From assembly GCA_015179025.1 (NCBI GenBank), contig WHUX01000560.1, positions 1 through 19,448 of the forward strand: a DNA stretch of 19,448 nucleotides, written 5' to 3'. Within the stretch, counting starts at the first letter, position 1. Each line of letters opens with the position of its first letter. Positions 1-9,312 of this stretch are shown one piece after another. Below the pieces are notes generated by a model that saw only the letters and a list, made by a program, of their open reading frames with translations, was not told the DNA's origin and made no database searches. A program made the translations under genes and the position numbers. This DNA comes from Terfezia claveryi (taxonomy: Eukaryota > Ascomycota > Pezizomycetes > Pezizales > Pezizaceae).

Positions 1-740
1 TTTGTAAATGAGACAGCATTCTTACTTACGAATTAATCCAGTTACCGTATTTTACTGAGCTAGCAGCTGCCAGTCATTAGCGTGATTGGTGAAAGGGCCA
101 GCCCAACCAGCTATATCGGCCCATTGCTGAACGGGCCGGGCCGTATTGCTGGTGTGGCTTATCTCATATTCTACCCACTCCTTGATAGTAGTCTGGCTTG
201 CACTAGCCCCCCCATACCTCGATAGTTGGAATTATATCGAACACTAGTAACTTTTAACAAAAATGCTGCCTTTTGACATCTTGAAGTAATATCGGGCTAG
301 TATTTCCCAATTTTGCATCCTGTTTTATGCACCCCGATGTAAGAAAGCTACTTGTTAGTTGAGTAGTCGAGACTGATTGTTAGTCTGGTTGACTAAGGAG
401 TCCGAAAAAACAATACTACTCTTCATGGTAGTGCAAGATATAGCGATGACGTTGCTCGAAACAACCAGATCAGGCAGTTCATTACTGGTAATATGTCTTC
501 GAGGCGTGCGAAACTATATTACTGGTAGTATGTCTTCGAGGCGTGCGAAACTATATTATTGGAGATGATGAAGAGCTCGACATTATAGTCTAAGTATCAC
601 AAATAATAACACAAATTACACAGCTACCTCACCCACTCCTTCTCACTACCGCAGGCCACTGAAATGAAATTCGATCGGATAGTCTTGCTGAGAAAGGTAC
701 CCGGTGCTTCTCCTCCCCCCACCCCAAGAGCTCATCATCC
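1..740. other. Gene-free left flank
   Basis: No reading frame here looks like a protein family. It holds a small GC-rich hairpin (CGGCCC at 118-123 facing GGGCCG at 133-138), a copy of a TAGTCTGGTTG word at 381-391 that recurs elsewhere in the window, and a 37-bp tandem repeat listed separately. The last part lies 3' of the minus-strand DUF7580 gene and may contain its 3' UTR. Confidence 0.6.
481..562. repeat. 37-bp tandem repeat, about 2.2 copies
   Basis: Copies at 481-517 and 518-554 begin ATTACTGGTA and end GAAACTAT. They differ at one base (A/G), and a partial third copy starts at 555. The near identity points to a recent duplication. No coding role is apparent. Confidence 0.9.
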
Positions 741-2509
741 TTACTGGAGAGTTGAAGAGTTGAATATGGTGGAAAGGTCCTTTGTTCTACAGAAATGCTT
801 CAAGTTATCTTCCAACGGCACCACAATCTTCTCATATACTTCATTCTTAAACCCCTCATGATCCAGGTCCATTTCTATACCAGGCAGACCTTGAACACAT
901 GTCTTCACTGACAGTCCATAATTTTCTCCTGCATTTTGGAACAATTCAGTGACTATTTCTCTAACAGCTTGTGACTTCCGCCGACCATTTTCCAGGGCTT
1001 CGAATCTTTCCCAATGATATATCTCAATGAGGACGATGCCTAACATAAAAAGCGTTCGGTGCCTTTGGATCCGGAGGAGGAAAATAAATATTGACTATTT
1101 ACCTTGGGCGCAAAAGTGCAAGCTTGTGAAAGCTGTGGTAGTTGACCAACTTGAGGTCTTTATAAACCAGATATATTAGCTTTTGTTGACTGCAATTTTA
1201 GTTATTGGAGTGCTTACCTGCCGTTCCCACACGCGTTTACATCTCCCTTTTTACCTTTACCATTACTCCGGCTCTTGCTTTCTTCTGTGCTTTTGCCATT
1301 GGCAGCCAGTCCGATTTGTTCGACAATTTTAGGAGTGGAGTCACCGGAAGGATTTGAACCGCTAGAGTCTTCGTGTTCCTTCATGATCCCCAGTTCCAAT
1401 TCGCATGCTGAATCTACCTCACCTAGTCTTGTAGTGGGTCTATCAAATGAAAAACACAACCCGAATCGGTAGCACACGTGCTTTAGATTCATAGCCGTCG
1501 GTGGTGTGTTTATCGATATGCCACGGACTTCCAATTGTAAAAGCCCCCTATGGCCTAGCTGCATTGTCCCAAGTTAATTTGATATTGGTGGAACCAGAAT
1601 CAGCAGAATGATAACCTACCCCACAACAACGAGCCGTGGAAGGCTCAAATTTCCGCTGCAACGCCCTATGAATGGATTTTGCTTGGTCTTGTATGTGATT
1701 GTATAGCCTTGTATGCACAAGGCCCCGTCCCATGTTGATAGGTGTTCGCGATCGGGGGAAATCGCGTACGAATGCGAAGGTCTGAGCTACCGTATCCCCG
1801 GTAATTAACCTCGAAAGAAACATGTTTTTCTCCCTTATCTGCGAGAGCTTCTCATTCCGGTACCCTTCGCTGAGCCCCGTTTCTAACATTTTCTGTAGGC
1901 TCTTCAGTCTCGCCTTGTACCCCTTGCTGCCAGCTTCCGTGCTTGCACTCGCTAGGTTACAATTAACTAGGTCCGGAATTGCCTGCGATCAAAACATGGA
2001 ACATAAGCTGATGTGACCTAGAATCCATATTCACAATTATTATGGTTTATATAGCATACCATAGAGTCCTCTACCCCGACAGCTGCAGTGATATGGAAAT
2101 CAATTGCAACTCTGGTAATCAGGTCAGATAATTCCTCAAAAGTCCTCTCGATGTCGTTCAAGCCGACGTCGTCAAAACATTGCAGCGCTAATGACAGAAT
2201 CGTCTTCAGATCAATTTTTTGCCCTACAACAGCCTTTTGTGGTTTTTCTTTTAACACCTGTAGGTTGAGCTCTGGGGCATTTTGGAGGTGCCCGCCACTA
2301 TTAAACTCCACAAGCTGGACAATACGGAACCATGTGTTTCTGAATACGGTGTATTCGCGACTCAAATCAAGACTATATTGCCGCAAAGTTGATCGGTATT
2401 TCCTGGCTCGCGTGATTGTACTCATTCCCTGAGAATAAGCCTGAATACCTGTAATAAGTATAGGGAAGACTCCTAACACAAGTCCAGCACACTCGATACC
2501 GGTGACCAT
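741..2509 (-). CDS. DUF7580-type fungal protein, internally shortened
   Basis: Spliced minus-strand gene. My model is exons 2509-2060, 1982-1620, 1558-1218 and 1062-741, which stay in frame and give about 491 residues. The N-terminus (GIECAGLVLGVFPILITGIQ) is the hydrophobic leader seen in fungal DUF7580 proteins. The third exon opens with CCGLGHRGLLQLEVRG, matching the family's C-x-C-x2-H...L-x-LE-x-R motif. The last exon carries LGIVLIEIYHW and a C-terminal FKNEVYEKIVVPLEDNL, matching the family's end; the LGIVLIEI piece recalls kinase subdomain IX, which is inference. The usual middle section (CLGxL and LASSxLQLxxTPWL) is absent; the third intron (1217-1063) is the least certain and could be two introns around a 30-nt exon. 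Function is unknown; members are expanded in filamentous ascomycetes and often sit near NLR genes. The start ATG at 2509 is the only one preceding the leader. It is divergent to the C2H2 gene across a 403-bp gap. Confidence 0.72.
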
Positions 2510-2912
2510 AATGTGAGATTGCCTTGTTGCCGATGTTCAGGTTGATATTCATATCGAGAATCGAAAAGAAGCCGGGTACGTCCGGAGAACCCCGCTCTTT
2601 CTTCCACCACAGCCAAATCGGCAGCAAGTATGCAGGAGCCTAAACCCTTGGTGGGAATGATAGTCTCTCGAGAACCAGATCCAGAAAGGATTGTCGCTCC
2701 CAACACCACATCAAAAGCAATATAATTTCAACTTCATCGCAAGTAAAACTCGAGATATCAGGATCCCATTTAGGTTTCTTGGTGCTAGTTGACTCTGCTG
2801 CTCCTCACATTGATTCAACAACCTGCCTTTAGTACGCAAAATATCTCAGCCGTGTCCGTTCTATCTGTCATCCATCTGGTGGCCTCATCAACGTCACCAC
2901 ACATGTGGGATT
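2510..2912. promoter_or_regulatory. Divergent intergenic region (putative two-way promoter)
   Basis: These 403 bases separate the minus-strand DUF7580 start from the plus-strand C2H2 start, so promoters for both must lie here or close by. I see no clear TATA box or known operator. Reading frames across it look like non-coding shadows. Confidence 0.5.
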
Positions 2913-4749
2913 ATGTCCTTCAGTAACAATATGACGAGCACCACACATACAGCCCCTGGTCAAAATGAATTCGCCCGAGGGTATGTTGCTATTGTGATCT
3001 GCTTTGAACAGATTTGTGCCCTTGATGGCCATAGACATGGCATACATATGGATGTCCTATCTGCAATCTCCGACCAGAGGGGAAAATTCAGAGTTTGGGC
3101 CGAGAATGTGGGGGTACACCTGACAGGCAAGGCGTCTCTCCATCACCGACTTCGTGAAGCGCCCCATATCCGCTCCTACCTCTACGAGCTCCTTCGAAAC
3201 CTACAGGAGCTGCTTACCGAAGGTGGGTACTATTCCAATTTGCAGATTTTTTTCTAATTAAACCAAATTCTCTACCATGAGCTTGTCTTGTACCTGACCG
3301 AGTTAAAACTAAAACGTACGAATATAGCCCTCAAGTTGCTGGTTCATGGGCCCCAAGAGGCCTTGGAAAATTTTTCTGATTCAAATTCTGATTCTGATAC
3401 AAGTGCACGAAAAAAAACCGCCGACAAGTGAGATTCTGCGAGAGATCTCAAGTACAGACATAGACTATGTGTGCGCTGACATTTCACATGGTGTAAATGC
3501 ACTATATGGATCAGCTCGATGCTAATCCAAAGCGCGGGCAGCCCCGGAAAGAATTGGGAAATATTCAAAATTTCAAGTTTCTCAATTTACGCATGAGGAG
3601 AGCCAACGGCTGAAAAATAAATACCCGCATTTGGCGAATGATCAACGAGTTGCACTGCTTGGGAGACTGGTGCAGGCGAATTTGCGCCGTCGCCAGATTT
3701 TCCTCTATGCACTTTCGCATCATAACAAAATCGCTACCCCTGAAATTCCAGGAAACGAGATCTAGAGAGACTGAACGTATTCAGCAGCAGGAGATCAGAC
3801 CAGGTATATCGACTCGGGGTGTTGATGTTACCCAAGGTGTGCCTTCAGCCATGCCTTCCTGCAACCCTCTGAATCTGCTCTCCGTACTTGTTCAGAAACC
3901 ACAGCTACTCTATTGACGGAACCTAATACAACTGGGCGGTTAAAATCTGGCGTAGAGGCTCTAATGGAAGTTAACGTTCCCCCTCAAAGCCCGTCAGAGT
4001 ACAGTGACTCGGATTCGGAGATCGTGGATGAGACTACAGACATCCTGTCCGTTGCATCGTATGCGCCAGATGAGGTTGGACGAAACTATTGCATCCCACC
4101 TCGACCAGAGTCTTCGGACCCGTCCGCTGGCGAGAAGGCAGAATGTCCTTATTGTTTCAAGATTGTCCGGATTTCTAATGAATATAGGTGGGAGTAAGTT
4201 TGACGTGCATGTCGTCTCCAATTCGCAAGATCTACATGAGGCTGACAAAGATTGTGAATCTTAGGAAGCACGTCCTTCGCGATCTCCGACCGTTCATATG
4301 CACGTTCGAGAAGTGCTCCCAGCCCGATCGGCTCTTTTCGTAACAAAAGGAAGTGGTATCAGCACGAGCTTCAATATCACAGAAGGGAGTGGGTGTGCCG
4401 TATTCCTTCCTGTGGGGTCATCTTTAGACATTCACAAAACTTCATCTCACACCTTAAAACGGACCACTCTAAAGTGTCTGACGACCTAGTTTTGGATCAG
4501 TGTGAGCGCGAGACAACCATACTGGAAGATCAATGCCCATTCTGTTCTGTGGCAATCCCAATGGACAGGATGAGAACTCACGTGGGCAATCACCTAATCG
4601 ACTGCGCTCTGTCTGCCCTCCCTCGAGCTGCCTTGGATTCCGATGATCCATTCCTGAAAGTGGCACAACCTTCCAATACTAATGATAAGGGTGGCAGTGA
4701 GGATCAAGACACATTTTTAAGGGGGTTAGGCCTGGGAAGCTTGCAATGA
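2913..4749 (+). pseudogene. Fungal C2H2 zinc-finger protein, frameshifted
   Basis: Family signatures occur in the expected order. The first exon has FRVWAENVGVHLTGKASLHH and a leucine-rich helix. Next come acidic DSNSDSD, then KYPHL...LLGRLVQANLRRRQIFLYAL (about 3600-3720), then CPYCFKIV, KHVLRDLRPFICTFEKC, a C-x4-C-x12-H-x4-H finger from about 4396, and a final CPFC...HVGNHL finger. Likely introns are 3223-3327, 3491-3532 and 4194-4264 (GTAAGT donor, strong), with a possible 3804-3848. The reading frame breaks at least three times: an A8 run (3410-3417) has one A too many, an in-frame TAG lies at 3763-3765, and a T4 run (4335-4338) has one T too many inside the zinc-finger region. No short intron repairs the T4 break. 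The family is fungal-specific, presumed nucleic-acid binding, of unknown function. Removing single bases would restore continuity, so a sequencing error cannot be excluded. Confidence 0.82.
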
Positions 4750-4892
4750 GGGCCGCCCATTTCAAGCCGAGCCACCGGGGAAAAGGTCGACCCGGCTCGA
4801 ACTCAGTAGGGAAAAAGGCTCGAGCCCCGAAATATATGTTCAGGATTTTTTTGCGCTCGGATCGGCTCGAGCCTACCCCGAACGAAATTCAG
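4750..4892. repeat. GC-rich palindromic stretch, possibly transposon-derived
   Basis: Between the two broken genes lies a segment dense in CGAGCC/GGCTCG words, including two copies of the 10-bp palindrome GGCTCGAGCC (4817-4826 and 4864-4873), plus CAAGCCGAGCC and CCGGCTCGAAC. Subterminal repeats of many hAT transposons look like this; the assignment is inference because no terminal inverted repeat pair or target duplication is visible. It sits where the N-terminal domain of the NLR would be expected. Confidence 0.4.
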
Positions 4893-7031
4893 ATGATAGA
4901 CAAATCCCTTATAGCTAGTACCGTAGAGTCCCGTATAAAACCCAATATGTACCTTGATATAGAAGGTGAGTATACGTACCACAACGGAATGACATGTCAT
5001 CGAATCTTGGCTTACTGACTTTCTATATTAGAAACTGAGAAGATAACCATCTTGAATTGGTTCTCCACTATCCCCTACCGAAGTCACCATGCTTTGCGTG
5101 TGAAAATCGTATTCAAGGCATTGGTAATTGGCTCTTTAAATCAGAAGAGTTCACGTCATGGCAACAGCCAAAGAAGTCAGAAACGTTATGGCTACATGGA
5201 AACCGTAAGTCTTCCGGCCCCCAAACTGTTTCATTTCCAGCGGCCTAGCTAACAATTTCACTTTGCAGCTGGTGTCGGGAAGACAAAGCTTGTGTAGGTA
5301 CCCCTTCGGCATCAGTAGAAGTCCATGTTTATAAGCGCGAATCTGATTCTTCCTAGTTCTGCGACAATAGACTATCTTCCACAGATATGCGATAAGGTCG
5401 CATTTTTCTACTGCAGTCAAGACGAAGAGAACCGGCGAGATAGACAGAAGATCTTCTTTGTTTGATCGAGCAACTCGCATGCCCTGCTAGCGGAAGCGCT
5501 ATTCATACAACGGCATTAGAGGCTTACAAGAAGGGAACGAGATTCCCAGGCACCCGCAGGCAGGACTACCTGAGCGCTGAAGCCAGTCTTACAGTCCTGC
5601 TTGAACTACTCGAATGCTATGAACAGCCAGCAATTATCGTAGATGGGCTAGACGAATGTTTAACTGGAGATTCCCGTAATATAATTTTCGCAGATTTGCT
5701 TTCTATCCTACAAAGATCGAAGGGTACTGTCAAGTTGTTCATATCCAGCCGCCATAGCCTCTGTATTGAAGATATGCTACGAGTTTTACCACATGTCTGC
5801 ATTGAAGCACGAGGTAATGATGAAGATATGGAGAATTATATTAGATACGAGCTCCAGGAGAAGCGGCTGCTTAACGGAAAGGTTTCTCCAGAGCTCGACC
5901 AACTGATCCACAAAACCCTCATTAACGACGCTGATGGAATGTAAGATGACTTGCTCCAGCTATACGGAGCACTAAGGAAACAATCACTAACTATCTTCAC
6001 TCTAGGTTTTTGTGGGTCCACTGGCAGTTGCGCGCGCTTTGTACGCTAAGGTCGGAGAGGGATGTTCGTGCTAGGTTGAGGAGGCTTCCAAAAGGATTGC
6101 ATGGGTGTCTATGATGAGATTGCGTACCAAATGAAGTTTCAGCAAAGTATCAGTGCCCAATTAGCTACCCTCGCCTTAAAGTGGATGCTAGTTTCCCAGA
6201 GACCTCTCAAACCCCAAGAGCTTGTTACCGCAGTAAAGCTTGACCCGACTAAACCACTAAAGAGTACTTCCGCACCCCAGCAACAGTCCTCGGTGGAGGT
6301 TGATATTGTGATCAATTCTTGTGGAGGGTTAATCTCATGGGACAAGACGCTGAATGTCATTCGGTATTCACACCTGTCAGTTCAGGAATATTTCGAGATG
6401 AACAACATTTTTCTGGGGGACCCCATCGACACTCAACTTCTTGTTGCGGAATCTTGCCTATTGACACTGCAGGATTCGCATCACCTCACTCCTCTTTATC
6501 AATACGCGGCCCTCAACTGGTTCCGGCATTGTAGATCTTATCAAGACCTGGTGTTACAACACGCAGGTACTCGAAAGTCACTCGACTTGACACCTGATAT
6601 TCCATTACTAAGAAGCTTCTTGGGCTCATTCAATCGACCAAGCATTGATTATATGAAGTGGCTAGATTGGCTCTTAGTCTCTCAGGATATTAACGATAAG
6701 GAGAAGCAAATGGCAGCTGTCCTCCGCTCGCAACCAGTCTTTCCGATCTTTGCCGCTGCATTTACTGGGTTAGGAGAATTGGCCGGATGGCTGTGGCACT
6801 CGAAGGATGTTGACATCAATCTGAGGAACCACGAGGAAACACCGCTGTTGCATCTTGCTTGTCAGTATGGAACCCGATGGATTGTGGAGACCCTATTAGC
6901 ACAGAGAGCTGCTATCTACACCGTTCATCACGATCTCCAGTTGTGCACTCCACTGCATGTCGCTGCATATTATGGTCGCCTAGATATAGTGACACTTCTC
7001 CTGGAGCGAGGCGCGGATATCAATCTTGCTG

Positions 7032-7229
7032 CTGGCTATTATGGGACTGCCCTATGCGCCGCTGCATCTCAGTCCAAGCTGGAGATAGTCTCACTTCTCC
7101 TGGACCGAGGCGCGGACATCAATGTTGCTGCTGGCTATTATGGGACCGCCCTATGCGCCGCTGCATCTCAGTCCAAGCTGGAGATAGTCTCACTTCTCCT
7201 GGACCGAGGCGCAGACATCAATGCTACTA
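7032..7229 (+). repeat. Near-identical 99-bp ankyrin-coding duplication
   Basis: Two successive ankyrin units (33 residues, GTALCAAASQSKLEIVSLLL) start at 7032 and 7131. Their first ~90 bases differ at about two positions, then diverge into a third, 36-residue unit (TIDSHHGTALYAAASHSK). Such identity at the DNA level implies recent duplication or gene conversion. Confidence 0.9.
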
Positions 7230-7303
7230 TTGATAGTCATCATGGAACTGCCCTATACGCCGCTGCATCTCACTCCAAGCTAGAGGTAGTTTCACTTGTC
7301 CAG

Positions 7304-7919
7304 GCCATTGCTAGAGCGGAAGGAGCAGTGGAGGCAACACCAGAGGACCATCCAGATCGAGCAGCAATGTTAAACAACCTTGGGACCCATTTGAGTAGGC
7401 GATATGAGCGGACCGGAAATATGCAGGACTTGAAGGCGGCCATTGCCACAGTGAAAGCAGCTGTGGAGGCAACATCAGAGGATCACCCAGACCGAGCAGC
7501 AATATTAAATAACCTTGGGGGCCATTTGAGTAGGCGATATGAGCGGACTGGAAATCTGCTGGACTTGGAGGCGGCCAGTGCTAGGGCGGAAGGAGCAGTG
7601 GAGGCAACACCAGAGGATCACCCAGACCAAGCAGGGTGGTCGAGCAACCTTGGGGACCATTTGAGTAGGCGATATGAGCGGACCGGAAATCTGCAGGACT
7701 TGGAGGCGGCCATTGCCACAGTGAAAGCAGCTGTGGAGGCAACATCAGAGGATCACCCAGACCGAGCAGCAATGTTAAATAACCTTGGGGGCCATTTGAG
7801 TAGGCGATATGAGCGGACTTGAAATCTGCAGGACTTTGGAGGCGGCCATTGCTAGATGGGAAGGAGCAGTGGAGGCAACACCAGAGGATCACCCAAACCG
7901 AGCAGGGCGGTTGAGCAAA
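7304..7919 (+). repeat. 135-bp TPR-coding repeats, alternating A-B-A-B-A
   Basis: Units begin at 7304, 7439, 7574, 7709 and 7845. Each full unit encodes 45 residues with the pattern A-E-D-H-P-D-x-A...NNLGxHLSRRYERTGN...DLEA. Units 1, 3 and 5 carry ARxEGAVEATPEDHP and units 2 and 4 carry ATVKAAVEATSEDHP, so the array is built from a 270-bp dimer. The fourth interval is 136 bp because of one extra T. Unit 5 stops matching at about 7918. Confidence 0.92.
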
Positions 7920-8452
7920 TAGAAGATTCTGTACCTACAATAAAATACTATTGGGGGAGATCAACAGTCAAGGCAAACCAACAATCTGGCGGGGGGATAA
8001 AAAGAGAAAGCTGGACTTGCAAATGGCAGCTACTGTACTCCGTACTGGTACTGCATTAATACGGAAGTATTGACAAGTGTTTAAATGAAGATTTTCAAGC
8101 TCAAAGAGGTTCTTTACAATAATTGAAGGACATGGTCATTTAGTTTTGTTTTTTATCGTAAATTCTTTTGTGAGTTGAACTTTCGATAATAAATGTCAGC
8201 GAACTTTGGGTGCATATAGAGACAGATGTGAATATGCAACAGCAGCGCGTATATGTTGTAAATAATCCTTCCTGTACCTTAGCTAAGTGTCTTTGCTATT
8301 TTTACCTTGCTCATACCTTTACGGTATTTATCTACCTGCTAAACGGATGTGTGTTATTTCTTCTCGTCACATACATCAGTGTGCACACGTGGTGTTCACA
8401 TGTCTCTTACTATCTTCGCTTACTAGCCCACTATGTACATGCGTACCATTCA

Positions 8453-8510
8453 AGTTACTGCTTACGCATCAGTTCTACTGCCTGCATATCAGTTTACTGC
8501 TTACGCATTT
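8453..8510. repeat. Degenerate ~19-bp triplicate
   Basis: Three adjacent related segments begin at 8453, 8471 and 8491, with the core AGTT(T/C)(A)CTGC(T/C)T(A)CGCAT. The first and third share a 14-base word, ACTGCTTACGCAT preceded by T. The middle copy has drifted. No function is evident. Confidence 0.6.
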
Positions 8511-9094
8511 ACCTACAATGCTCGCGTATATTCACGGTATTGCTATTACTATATTAGGTTATTTAGCTTGCTCTATCTTTACCCTGATCTCGTCACTATA
8601 TATACTGTACGAGCTCACAAGTGCACTCATGTATTTAGATAGATAGACATATAGTCTATACACATATGCTTCTCAATAAGCTAAGCTGTTCGCACACTCG
8701 CGCACAGTTGCATTCTCTGCTTTATTGCACCAATAGTCCACCGCTGCTTTCCTCCGTTTCTTACCAGCAATACCCTCGCTTAGTAACCTTTCAAAAGTCA
8801 TCCTCGCAAGCAAAGCTTAGTCATCCTTTCTTTTTCCTAATTAGGTTAGTATCTACCCCTTGGCATGCAACATTCTCGATTCTCTTCATACAAAATTTCT
8901 ATCCGTACTTTTCTTTCTCTTATCTGTAACTTCTTCAATTTTCAATTTTTTAAACTCAAAAAACAAAGCTTTTTCATCTGCAAGCCTAGTTATATCAAGC
9001 TTTCATTTAATGGATTAGATATGTTATAGTTGTGGAATTAGAAAAGTTCGTAGATATCAATTAGGGTTGGTTTCTTGTTTGGAAGTACTACTAC

Positions 9095-9144
9095 TATATG
9101 CAGCCATGCTATATATGCAGCCATGCGTCATATGACGTGGCCAC
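9095..9144. promoter_or_regulatory. Repeat plus palindromes upstream of UBC6-like gene
   Basis: A 15-base word, TATATGCAGCCATGC, occurs at 9095-9109 and 9112-9126. It runs into the perfect palindrome CGTCATATGACG (9126-9137), which overlaps GTGGCCAC (9137-9144). The composite TGACGTGG resembles bZIP (CRE/ATF6-like) sites. UBC6 is an ER-associated degradation gene, so a stress-response bZIP site would make sense, but this is inference from a short motif about 170 bases before the start codon. Confidence 0.3.
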
Positions 9145-9312
9145 ATGTCCTTATGTCCTTATTGATCGTCTTGTTCAGCCCTGCAACTCTACACAATCGC
9201 CCACCAAACAAAGCGAATCGAAAACCAACGCAGACAAACGCAGACGGGAAGAAGTAGCGGATCGGATTTTTAAGTCTTCACAGCCTTATTCCGCAAGTAA
9301 ACGTTCGCCGCA

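Larger units (their letters stand above)
4893..7919 (+). pseudogene. NLR: NACHT, winged helix, ankyrin and TPR, broken
   Basis: Exons, by splice signals: 4893-4965, 5032-5204, 5269-5293, 5357-5940 and from 6006. The fungal NACHT lead-in ILNWFSTIPYRSHH is followed by NWLFKSEEF, a Walker A GNPGVGKT split by an intron (5205-5268), and Walker B VDGLDECL (about 5639-5660). Then come KLFISSRHS, ADGM/FLWV, LPKGL and YDEI, a winged-helix part ending YSHLSVQEYFE, ankyrin repeats (about 6835-7300) and 45-residue TPRs (7304 on). Frame breaks occur near 5095-5101 (one base missing), 5451-5463 (one base missing or two extra) and 6103-6105 (one extra G). The TPR tail ends at a TGA at 7820-7822 where sister repeats read GGA, and one extra T follows at 7835-7837. 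No N-terminal effector domain is seen. Intact relatives are cytoplasmic sensors in fungal heterokaryon incompatibility and defence. As it stands it cannot encode the full protein. ATG 4893 is only the first in-frame candidate. Confidence 0.88.
7920..9312. other. AT/CT-rich intergenic region
   Basis: No protein family is recognisable. The first part may be the lost 3' end of the NLR, but similarity to the TPR unit stops abruptly at about 7918. From about 8280 to 8950 the strand is pyrimidine-rich with open frames that look compositional only. Small repeats (8453-8510, 9095-9126) are listed separately. The last ~170 bases are upstream of the UBC6-like start. Confidence 0.55.

Noticed and set aside
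3410..3417. Programmed frameshifting at the A8 run
   Set aside because: Further independent breaks downstream (stop at 3763, extra T at 4335-4338) make decay or sequence error simpler.
2913..7919. RIP as the cause of gene inactivation
   Set aside because: Lesions are mostly indels; coding stretches keep balanced base composition and few C-to-T type stops.
8210..8929. Overlapping open frames of 69-119 codons in three frames
   Set aside because: Pyrimidine-rich composition opens all three frames at once; the translations are rich in Leu, Ser, Tyr and Cys without any motif.
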